From: Asticcacaulis sp.
GTDB taxonomy: Bacteria; Pseudomonadota; Alphaproteobacteria; Caulobacterales; Caulobacteraceae
Assembly: GCF_020217185.1 (NCBI RefSeq)
Contig: NZ_JAIWNX010000005.1
Coordinates: 1-10,000 of the forward strand
DNA length: 10,000 nucleotides
Direction of reading: 5' to 3'
Part shown: in pieces, positions 1 through 6,876 of the stretch
Numbering within the stretch: the stretch's first letter is position 1
Layout: every line of letters starts with the position of its first letter
Program-made: the position numbers and the translations under genes
The notes under the pieces: generated by a model
Seen by the model: the letters and a program-made list of their open reading frames with translations, nothing else
What the model was told of the DNA's origin: nothing
Databases searched by the model: none

Positions 1-627
1 GTCCTGACGGAAAATCTGTCGGGCACGTCGGAAATCACCGCCCTGCTGAAGCCCTATGGCGTGACGGCCGCCCGCTTCTTCACCAATGGCGTGGACAGCG
101 AAACGACCGGTATTGATCTGGTGGCCAATTATCGCCTGCCGACCGACCATTACGGCCGCTTCAACTTCAACCTCGCCTGGAACACCGGCAATACCGAAAT
201 CACCCGCCTGCCGGGCGCCAATACGGTGTCGAGCCTGCAAAATCCGCCGGTGCTGTTCGCCCGCATCCGTCAGTACATCCTCACCAACTCGACGCCTGAG
301 AACAAGGGCAGCGCTACGGTGGACTGGAAGGGCGGCAAGTGGAGCGTCAACGGTCGCGCCACCTATTATGGCGACGTGATCGACGCGGCGGCGACCTTCC
401 CCAGCGACATCCACACCGGCGAAAAGACCCTGCTCGACCTGTCGGCCAGCTACAAGCTGACGGACAAGACCTCGGTCACCTTCGGCGCGGACAATGTCTT
501 CGACGTCTATCCGGACAAGACCATCGCTTCGCTGCAAGGGTCGCAGGGTGCGCTGGCCTTCTCGCGCTTCTCGCCGTTCGGCTTCAATGGCCGCTATCTG
601 TATGCGCGCGTAACGCACAACTGGTAA
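1..627 (+). CDS. TonB-dependent outer-membrane receptor, C-terminal part (5' truncated)
   Basis: The reading frame is open from base 1, so the gene begins upstream of the window; 208 C-terminal residues are visible. The visible part is rich in alternating hydrophobic and aromatic strands of an outer-membrane beta barrel, such as FNFNLAWNTGN, WSVNGRATYYGDV and LLDLSASYKL. It includes the receptor-like stretches RFFTNGVDSETTGIDLVANY and SVTFGADNVFDVYPD and ends in YARVTHNW. A terminal aromatic residue is the usual outer-membrane assembly signal. Family members take up siderophores, cobalamin, saccharides or other large substrates using TonB-ExbBD energy. The plug domain, TonB box and any signal peptide lie outside the window, so the substrate cannot be named. 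An intrinsic terminator follows, so the gene ends its transcript here. Confidence 0.9.
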   Translation, partial: VLTENLSGTSEITALLKPYGVTAARFFTNGVDSETTGIDLVANYRLPTDHYGRFNFNLAWNTGNTEITRLPGANTVSSLQNPPVLFARIRQYILTNSTPENKGSATVDWKGGKWSVNGRATYYGDVIDAAATFPSDIHTGEKTLLDLSASYKLTDKTSVTFGADNVFDVYPDKTIASLQGSQGALAFSRFSPFGFNGRYLYARVTHNW

Positions 628-650
628 GCGAAAACCGCAACCTCTCCAGA

Positions 651-678
651 CCCCGCAGAGCGATCCGCGGGGTTTTTT
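651..678 (+). terminator. Intrinsic terminator after the receptor gene
   Basis: CCCCGC (651-656) pairs perfectly with GCGGGG (667-672) around a 10-base loop and is followed at once by six T residues (673-678). It lies 23 bases after the receptor stop codon and separates it from the lipoprotein protease gene. Confidence 0.85.
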
Positions 679-739
679 GCAGCCCGCCTGCCAAGAAAGA
701 GGGACTTGCGGTCTGCCAACTTCGTGGCATCATCGCGCC

Positions 740-2389
740 ATGACAAAGCGCCTGATGACCTTCGCCCGCATGTTCGTTCTGACCGCCGCCGCGGCGGCCC
801 TGACCGCCTGTGGTGGCGGAGGCGGCGGAGGTGGCGGCGGTTCGACCGCAACGGGATCGAGCGGTGGCGGAAGCAGCGGCGGCGGCGGCGTCGCAGGCTG
901 GGTCAGCGGCGTGTTTCAGGCCGCCAGCACCTTCAAGGACAAGTGCGAAACCGTGCGCAGCGGCGTCGATATCGAAGGCAACCGCTTCCCGGACAAGGCC
1001 GGCACGGCGCTCGACGAAAAGAACTGGCTGCGCTCCTGGACGCGCGAAACCTACCTGTGGAACACGGAGGTTACCGACACCGATCCGGCCAGCGGCGGCA
1101 CGCGGACGCAGTATTTTGCAGGCCTGAAGACCTTTAGCAAAACCGCCTCAGGCAAGGACAAGGACAATTTCCATTTCAGCGAGCCGACAACGGAGTATCT
1201 GGCGCGGCGCAATGCGGCGGCCACCGCCAGCTACGGGATGGAACTGACGGCCTATTCGACCACCACACCGCGCGATTTCCGCGTCGTCTATACCGAGCCG
1301 GGCTCGCCCGCCGCCGGTGTGGTGCCGCGTGGGGCGCGCATCCTGACGGTCAACGGCATCGACCTCGTCAATGACAATACGCAGGCGGGTGTTAATGCAC
1401 TGAATGCCGGGCTTTTCCCAACGGCGACCGGGACCTCCACGACCTTCGGGCTGCGTCTGGTCGATGGGTCTACAAAGACCGTGACCCTGACCTCGGCCAA
1501 TGTCAGCCCCAAACCGGTCAACAAGACGAGCATCCTGACGGATGGTTCCTCGAAAATCGGCTATATTCTGTTCAACACCTTCAGCCCCTATTCCAGCGAA
1601 ACCGAGATCGTTTCGGCCATGCGCGACATGCAGACCGCCGGGGTCAGCGACCTGATCCTCGATCTGCGCTATAATGGTGGGGGGCTGCTGGCGGTGGCGT
1701 CGCAGCTCAGCTACATGATCGCCGGCAATACGCGCACCGCCAACCGCACCTTTGAAACGCTGAAATTCAACGCAGCCGCCGGTAACACCAACCCGGTAAC
1801 AGGTCAGGCCAACAATCCCGTCCCCTTCTATAATCAGGGGCTCGGATTCACCGTCACGGCGGGGACGTCTCTGCCGACGCTTAACCTGTCGCGCGTCTAT
1901 GTGCTGGCCACCGAAGACACGTGCAGTGCCTCGGAAGCGGTGATTAACGGTCTGCGCGGCGTCGGCGTCGAAGTCGTCCTGATCGGCGGCAAGACCTGCG
2001 GCAAACCCTATGGCTTCTACCCGCAGGACAATTGCGGTGAGACCTACTACACCATTCAGTTTCAGGGCGTGAACGATCTCGGCTTTGGTGACTATGCCGA
2101 CGGCTTCGTGCCGAACAACACCACCTCGACCACGGGCGTCAAACTGCCCGGCTGCGTCGCCAGCGATGACCTGAGCAAGGAGCTGGGTCTGGCGACCGAG
2201 GGGCTGGTCAGCACGGCGCTCAGTTATCGCCGCACCAGTTCGTGCCCGGCCTCGGCCACCGCCTTCGCGGCCGCCAGTTCGGCGGTCCAGTCGGCGGGCC
2301 CGGTCAGCGGCGGCTCAGGCCCGGCCATAGTCCCGCCCAAATGGATCATGGACGTCAACCGCGACATGACCCTGCCGGGAGGTCGCTGA
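740..2389 (+). CDS. S41 family (C-terminal processing) peptidase, lipoprotein
   Basis: This is a 549-residue protein. I chose the ATG at 740 over the in-frame TTG at 677 because it gives a clean lipoprotein signal: a basic N-terminus, a hydrophobic core, and LTAC with the lipidated Cys at residue 24. The TTG start would lie in the terminator T-tract. There is no obvious Shine-Dalgarno sequence. After Cys24 comes a run of ten glycines (25-34) and a Gly/Ser linker. A PDZ-like domain lies at about 155-235 (GSPAAG at 188). The S41 core has LDLRYNGGG (D308), TCSASE with the probable nucleophile Ser396, and GKTCGK with the probable general base Lys422; the 26-residue Ser-Lys spacing is close to that of E. 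coli Tsp. Several further cysteines suggest disulfides outside the cytoplasm. The enzyme probably acts in the periplasm, tethered to a membrane; its substrate is unknown. It overlaps the next gene by one base, suggesting translational coupling. Confidence 0.9.
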   Translation: MTKRLMTFARMFVLTAAAAALTACGGGGGGGGGGSTATGSSGGGSSGGGGVAGWVSGVFQAASTFKDKCETVRSGVDIEGNRFPDKAGTALDEKNWLRSWTRETYLWNTEVTDTDPASGGTRTQYFAGLKTFSKTASGKDKDNFHFSEPTTEYLARRNAAATASYGMELTAYSTTTPRDFRVVYTEPGSPAAGVVPRGARILTVNGIDLVNDNTQAGVNALNAGLFPTATGTSTTFGLRLVDGSTKTVTLTSANVSPKPVNKTSILTDGSSKIGYILFNTFSPYSSETEIVSAMRDMQTAGVSDLILDLRYNGGGLLAVASQLSYMIAGNTRTANRTFETLKFNAAAGNTNPVTGQANNPVPFYNQGLGFTVTAGTSLPTLNLSRVYVLATEDTCSASEAVINGLRGVGVEVVLIGGKTCGKPYGFYPQDNCGETYYTIQFQGVNDLGFGDYADGFVPNNTTSTTGVKLPGCVASDDLSKELGLATEGLVSTALSYRRTSSCPASATAFAAASSAVQSAGPVSGGSGPAIVPPKWIMDVNRDMTLPGGR

Positions 2390-2757
2390 TGCGCGGGCTC
2401 CTCCCTGCCGGTCTGTTGTGTGCGCTGGGGCTGGTCGGCTGTCAGACAATGGCGGCCGGAAAGGCCGTACCGGCCAGCGTCGATATGAGCGATCCGCAAA
2501 CCGTCAGCCGTCTCAAGGCCGCTCTGGCCCCGGTCATCGGTCGGGCTAATATCGAGTTCGGCCCCTCTGCTGCGGCTCAGACGACCCTGCTCGGTGTCCT
2601 GCCACCGCCTCTGGGGCCGCTGGAAACCCATTCCACCGCCGTGCCGACGATCTTCGATGTGGTGCTTAAGGACGGTAAGTGTCTGGCCGTGCGGCACGAT
2701 ACGGAGGTCGAAACCGAGCTGAAGGGCGTCACCTGCCGCCCGGTGAACAACCGTTAA
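2389..2757 (+). CDS. Small putative lipoprotein of unknown function
   Basis: This is a 122-residue protein. The ATG shares its A with the TGA of the protease gene, and GGAGG at 2378-2382 is a good ribosome binding site about six bases upstream; together these fix the start. The N-terminus is a short lipoprotein signal ending in LVGC (Cys18). The mature part has no motif I can assign to a function. It carries a segment SRLKAALAPVIGRANIEFGP followed by VLPPPLGPLE and PTIFDVVLKDGKCLAVR. Similar arrangements occur, from memory, in uncharacterised alphaproteobacterial proteins. Coupling to the S41 protease suggests co-expression and perhaps a shared envelope role, which is inference. It ends directly against the convergent gene on the other strand. 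Confidence 0.75.
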   Translation: MRGLLPAGLLCALGLVGCQTMAAGKAVPASVDMSDPQTVSRLKAALAPVIGRANIEFGPSAAAQTTLLGVLPPPLGPLETHSTAVPTIFDVVLKDGKCLAVRHDTEVETELKGVTCRPVNNR

Positions 2758-3249
2758 TTATTCAGCTATCCCTGTCGTGATGATAACAGCCTTGGGCGGA
2801 TTGGCCAGCCAAACAATCAGACCCTCACGATACACCGGGTAGCAATTGCGCCGTCCAAGCATACCGTAAGTCACGTACAAAGCCTTCTCCCCCAGCGATA
2901 CACTGTATGCGCCGGTCTCTTGTCTATAACTCAAAGCCCGGACGAGATAAGGTCGAAGACCGTGCGTATCGGGCGGGTTTTGCGTGGTAAGTTGGCGGGC
3001 TTCTTCGGGTGTCAGTGAAATAACAGTTTTAGCCCCCAAACGAGAGGTCACCTCTGACATATGATCGGGGCTTACTTCTGCAAACACCACTTCGGCAGTA
3101 TTCGATTCGTAACCACCAATGTCTGTATTGCCAAAGTCTGTGTACCATTCGTCGCGCGTTGCATGACAATCGGATAATGCTGAACAGCCAGAGGCAATCA
3201 CAGACGTAGCAGTGATTACTGCGATCCTTAGAAAATTATGTTTTTTCAT
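2758..3249 (-). CDS. Putative lipoprotein of unknown function, AT-richer than its neighbours
   Basis: This is a 163-residue protein read on the minus strand from ATG at 3249-3247, preceded by a G-rich AGGGGG sequence that can serve as ribosome binding site. The N-terminus is a plausible signal peptide (MKKHNFLRIAVITATSV) ending in IASGC, with Cys22 as candidate lipidation site. The rest is mixed alpha/beta-looking and includes TPEEARQL and LGRRNCYPVYREGLIVWLA; I recognise no family. Base use differs from the flanks: by hand count 2761-2820 is about 52 percent GC and 3181-3240 about 43 percent, against about 68 percent for 2401-2460. Codons such as CTA, AGG and TTA appear near its start. This suggests a later arrival at this locus. 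Its TAA is immediately adjacent to the TAA of the convergent upstream gene, with no space for a separate terminator. Confidence 0.65.
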   Translation of the reverse strand: MKKHNFLRIAVITATSVIASGCSALSDCHATRDEWYTDFGNTDIGGYESNTAEVVFAEVSPDHMSEVTSRLGAKTVISLTPEEARQLTTQNPPDTHGLRPYLVRALSYRQETGAYSVSLGEKALYVTYGMLGRRNCYPVYREGLIVWLANPPKAVIITTGIAE

Positions 3250-3309
3250 AACACCCCCTAATCAGAAGATCACCATACATCAACACTCTGAAGAATGCAT
3301 CTATCCCCA

Positions 3310-3328
3310 TTATTCACAGGCTGTGAAT
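3310..3328 (+). promoter_or_regulatory. DnaA-box-like sequence within a palindrome upstream of dnaB
   Basis: TTATTCACA at 3310-3318 fits the general DnaA-box pattern TTATNCACA exactly. It is the left part of an inverted repeat, ATTCACAG (3312-3319), one base, CTGTGAAT (3321-3328), which is perfect over 8 bp. A GAATC site (the GANTC pattern methylated by CcrM in Caulobacter relatives) overlaps the right arm at 3325-3329. It lies 76 bases before the dnaB start, in a 155-base gap between divergent genes. Binding by DnaA is inferred from sequence only; the symmetry would also suit a dimeric repressor. Confidence 0.45.
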
Positions 3329-3404
3329 CGGAGTTAAGTGGACAGCCGCCTTTGCGCCGCATAGGGGCAGCGACAGCCCGTCCCTGACCTGCTTAAACAC
3401 CGCT

Positions 3405-4880
<1,476 letters not shown>

Positions 4881-4895
4881 CAGAGTGGCGATTTC

Positions 4896-5091
4896 CTCCA
4901 CAGATGGCCACAAAGGTATTTGGGAACCACAGATTACACAGATTTCACAGATTGGCGCTTCGCGCCTTTTAGCCTTCACCGCTCTGGGCGCCCGCTTGAC
5001 ACACCAAAATCTGTGAAATCTGTGTAATCTGTGGTTTGAACTTCACTTTACCAGAGCCACACGCTGAGGCTACCCGCGTGCCTCTGTGGAG
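4896..5091. repeat. Long inverted-repeat element with 9-base internal repeats
   Basis: Two perfect 29-base inverted arms lie at 4925-4953 and 5008-5036, separated by 54 bases. Each arm is made of three near-identical 9-base units of the form CACAGATT(A/T); the right arm carries the complement. Outside them, CTCCACAGA (4896-4904) pairs with TCTGTGGAG (5083-5091), giving a 196-base nested palindrome. It has no coding capacity. This fits a dispersed palindromic repeat or a small non-autonomous mobile element. I recall similar CACAGATT-type repeats in intergenic regions of unrelated bacteria, but I cannot confirm the family here. Confidence 0.8.
4954..4970 (+). terminator. Terminator-like hairpin downstream of dnaB
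   Basis: GGCGC (4954-4958) pairs with GCGCC (4962-4966) around TTC, followed by TTTT (4967-4970). It sits in the loop immediately after the left arm of the long inverted repeat. The T-run is short, so this is a plausible but weaker intrinsic terminator for dnaB. The alternative long-arm pairing would enclose it. Confidence 0.5.
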
Positions 5092-5109
5092 AACCGCCCC
5101 CAGATAAAA

Positions 5110-5124
5110 GTTCGCAATTTGTTC
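5110..5124 (+). promoter_or_regulatory. Candidate LexA (SOS) box upstream of radA
   Basis: GTTC at 5110-5113 and GTTC at 5121-5124 are separated by exactly seven bases (GCAATTT). The direct repeat GTTC-N7-GTTC is the established LexA operator in Alphaproteobacteria, including Caulobacter, Rhodobacter and Rhizobiales. It ends 63 bases before the radA ATG, a normal operator position. No other GTTC-N7-GTTC was noticed in the window. RadA processes recombination intermediates, so SOS control makes biological sense. LexA binding is inferred. Confidence 0.6.
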
Positions 5125-5187
5125 TGGATTTCTGCAGCCGCTCGGGCTATCGGTTGCGCAGCATAAACCCCGTTGCGCGAGCGAATC

Positions 5188-6561
5188 ATGTCCAAGGCTC
5201 AGGCCGTCTTTGTCTGTCAGTCCTGCGGGATGACCCACACCAAATGGGCAGGTCAGTGTTCGGGGTGCCTGAGTTGGAACACTCTGGTGCAGGAGAGTTT
5301 TTCCGCGCCGCCGGGCAGTCTGAAACCCGAGACTTCACCGTCAAAAATATCAAGGCTTTCAAAGCTGAACTTTGAAACTCTTGATGCGCCCGACGAGGCC
5401 CCGCAGCGCATGGTGACGGGCATAGAGGAGTTCGACCGGGTGTGCGGCGGCGGCATTGTGCCGGGCTCGGCCATCCTGCTGGCCGGCGATCCGGGCGTTG
5501 GCAAATCGACCCTGTTGTTGCAGGTCACCGCCCATGCGGCGCTGCGTGGCCTGAAGGTCGCTTATATTTCGGGCGAAGAGGCCGTTGAGCAGGTGCGTGG
5601 GCGCGCCTCGCGCATGGGGGTCAGCAAGGCCCCGGTCGATCTGGCCGCTGAAACCTCGCTGCGCACCATTCTCGATGCGCTGAAACGCGATACCTACGAC
5701 CTCGTCATCATCGATTCCATCCAGACCCTGTGGTCGGACGCCATCGACGCGGCGCAGGGCTCAGTGTCCCAGGTGCGGGCCTGCGCTGGTGAACTGGTGC
5801 GTCTGGCCAAGAAGAACCGCATCGCCATGATTCTTGTCGGCCATGTCACCAAGGAAGGCCAGATCGCCGGGCCGCGCGTCGTCGAACACATGGTCGATGC
5901 CGTGCTGTCGTTTGAGGGCGAGCGCGGCTATCCGTTCCGTATCCTGCGCGGTTCCAAAAACCGCTTCGGGGCGACCGATGAGATCGGCGTGTTTGAAATG
6001 GGCGATGGCGGTTTGCGCGAAGTACCCAACCCCTCCGCCCTGTTCCTCGGCGACAATGATGAGCGCTCATCGGGTTCGGCGGTGTTCGCGGGTATCGAAG
6101 GCTCGCGTCCGGTACTGGTCGAAATTCAGGCGCTGGTGGCCCCCTCAGCCCTGGGCACGCCGCGGCGCGCCGTGGTGGGCTGGGATTCCGGGCGGCTGGC
6201 CATGATTCTGGCCGTTTTGGAATCGCGCTGCGGCTTGGGCTTCGGCGGTAAGGACGTCTATCTCAATGTGGCCGGCGGGCTGAAGATCAACGAACCCGCC
6301 GCTGATTTGGCCGCCGCCATGGCGCTGGTCTCGGCCCTGCTCGATCAACCCTTGCCGAAAGCGTCGGTCATCTTCGGGGAAATCAGCCTGTCGGGCGAGG
6401 TGCGCGGCGTGTCGCGCATGGAAGCGCGCATGAAAGAGGCGCTGAAACTGGGCTTTTCCAACGCCATCGCCCCCGTCGCGGCTCAGGACAATGCGCCGTT
6501 CGAGGTCAAGACCTACTCGCATCTGGTCAATGCCATGAGCGCCTTTGACCTCCGAAGTTAG
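5188..6561 (+). CDS. radA: DNA repair protein RadA (Sms), branch-migration helicase
   Basis: This is a 457-residue protein of typical family length. RadA drives branch migration of recombination intermediates and aids repair of stalled forks. The ATG at 5188 gives the usual short N-terminus before the four-cysteine zinc finger, C10-x2-C13 and C24-x2-C27; the TTG at 5173 would add five unneeded residues. The ATPase domain has Walker A GDPGVGKST at 100-108 and Walker B LVIIDS with Asp176. The RadA signature KNRFG is at 257-261. The C-terminal third (about 290-457) is the Lon-protease-like domain (DVYLNVAGGLKINEP, SLSGEVRGVSRMEARMKEA), which in this family is structural rather than proteolytic. 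No good Shine-Dalgarno sequence precedes the ATG. The LexA-like box upstream suggests damage-induced expression, and a strong terminator overlaps the stop codon. Confidence 0.97.
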   Translation: MSKAQAVFVCQSCGMTHTKWAGQCSGCLSWNTLVQESFSAPPGSLKPETSPSKISRLSKLNFETLDAPDEAPQRMVTGIEEFDRVCGGGIVPGSAILLAGDPGVGKSTLLLQVTAHAALRGLKVAYISGEEAVEQVRGRASRMGVSKAPVDLAAETSLRTILDALKRDTYDLVIIDSIQTLWSDAIDAAQGSVSQVRACAGELVRLAKKNRIAMILVGHVTKEGQIAGPRVVEHMVDAVLSFEGERGYPFRILRGSKNRFGATDEIGVFEMGDGGLREVPNPSALFLGDNDERSSGSAVFAGIEGSRPVLVEIQALVAPSALGTPRRAVVGWDSGRLAMILAVLESRCGLGFGGKDVYLNVAGGLKINEPAADLAAAMALVSALLDQPLPKASVIFGEISLSGEVRGVSRMEARMKEALKLGFSNAIAPVAAQDNAPFEVKTYSHLVNAMSAFDLRS

Positions 6562-6606
6562 AGCCTTCGTCGGCTCAGTTGAGCCGCCGCATGGCTCTAA
6601 TTTTTT
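6558..6606 (+). terminator. Two-tier intrinsic terminator starting in the radA stop codon
   Basis: TTAGAGCC (6558-6565, containing the TAG stop) pairs perfectly with GGCTCTAA (6593-6600). Inside it, CGGCTC (6571-6576) pairs with GAGCCG (6581-6586) around AGTT. Six T residues (6601-6606) follow the outer stem directly. The structure should end radA transcription efficiently. Confidence 0.8.
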
Positions 6607-6611
6607 GTAAC

Positions 6612-6677
6612 ACCTCATGTATTTCCGAAAAGTGGTGTCCACTTTTGGCTTCGCCGAACTTCGTTTCGGCATGAGGT
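6612..6677. repeat. Three-branched palindromic repeat element
   Basis: An outer stem ACCTCATG (6612-6619) with CATGAGGT (6670-6677) encloses two hairpins. AAAAGTGG (6628-6635) pairs with CCACTTTT (6639-6646) around TGT, and GCCGAA (6653-6658) pairs with TTCGGC (6665-6670); that last pairing shares base 6670 with the outer stem. The CCGAAAAGTGG core resembles dispersed intergenic palindromes known in Alphaproteobacteria. Confidence 0.65.
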
Positions 6678-6694
6678 TTAAATCAGGGCTATCG

Positions 6695-6710
6695 CTTTTT
6701 TATAAAAAAG
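6695..6710. repeat. 16-base perfect palindrome, A/T core
   Basis: CTTTTTTATAAAAAAG is its own reverse complement. It may be a protein-binding or flexible A/T site, or simply part of the decayed repeat cluster. In RNA it would form only a weak U-A hairpin. Confidence 0.4.
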
Positions 6711-6755
6711 GCCAGAATGGTTAACGACCATCCGTAACATCGGTACTGGTTTAGA

Positions 6756-6799
6756 GCGCATTCCGAAAAGTGTGCAACGGTTTTCGGAATCAAATGCGC
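6756..6799. repeat. Palindromic intergenic repeat, left unit
   Basis: ATTCCGAAAA (6760-6769) pairs perfectly with TTTTCGGAAT (6781-6790) around an 11-base loop. GCGC (6756-6759) extends the stem with GCGC (6796-6799) across a five-base bulge. It begins just after TTTAGAG, and the shared string TTAGAGCG recurs in the next unit. The CCGAAAAGTG...TTTTCGG pattern matches the style of repeats scattered through alphaproteobacterial genomes. Confidence 0.65.
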
Positions 6800-6813
6800 G
6801 ACAAAGCAAAAGA

Positions 6814-6855
6814 TTAGAGCGGATTTCGATTCCACCTGAACGAAATCCGCTCTAA
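6814..6855. repeat. Palindromic intergenic repeat, right unit, just before cvpA
   Basis: TTAGAGCGGATTTCG (6814-6828) pairs perfectly with CGAAATCCGCTCTAA (6841-6855) across a 12-base loop. The right arm ends nine bases before GAGGGG, the cvpA ribosome binding site, so if transcribed it forms a strong hairpin in the 5' leader. It has no T-run, so it is not a standard terminator. Confidence 0.7.
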
Positions 6856-6876
6856 AGCCATTGTGAGGGGACGCAC

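Larger units (their letters stand above)
4881..5187. other. 307-base gap between dnaB and radA
   Basis: No gene is seen here. The gap holds the inverted-repeat element (4896-5091), a terminator-like hairpin inside its loop, and a LexA-type box (5110-5124) before radA. Many alphaproteobacteria carry alr (alanine racemase) between dnaB and radA; no remnant of it is visible. The heptamer GTTGCGC occurs twice (5153-5159 and 5172-5178), and a GAATC site (5183-5187) abuts the radA ATG. Confidence 0.7.
6562..6876. other. 315-base repeat-filled gap between radA and cvpA
   Basis: No gene is seen. From left to right it holds the radA terminator, a three-branched palindromic element (6612-6677), an A/T-only-core palindrome (6695-6710), a short ATGGT/ACCAT hairpin (6717-6731), and two repeat-type hairpins (6756-6799 and 6814-6855). 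The last ends nine bases before the cvpA ribosome binding site. Any promoter for cvpA-purF must lie among these repeats; no clear -35/-10 pair was recognised. Confidence 0.7.

Noticed and set aside
677..739. Extended N-terminus of the S41 protease from TTG at 677
   Set aside because: It would start in the terminator T-tract and bury the lipoprotein signal peptide behind 21 residues without signal character.
4906..4919. 14-base direct repeat GGCCACAAAGGTAT, also at 7472-7485
   Set aside because: One such pair in 10 kb is not far from chance, and the second copy is explained by the purF ribosome binding site.
4925..5036. CRISPR-like impression from repeated CACAGATT units
   Set aside because: The units are contiguous 9-mers without spacers and are arranged as an inverted repeat; there are no cas genes.
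6077..6090. Second GTTC...GTTC pair inside radA
   Set aside because: The spacing is six bases, not seven, and it lies deep within the coding sequence.
6721..6738. CtrA-box-like TTAA followed by GTAAC
   Set aside because: The second half-site is GTAAC rather than TTAAC and the spacing does not fit TTAA-N7-TTAAC.
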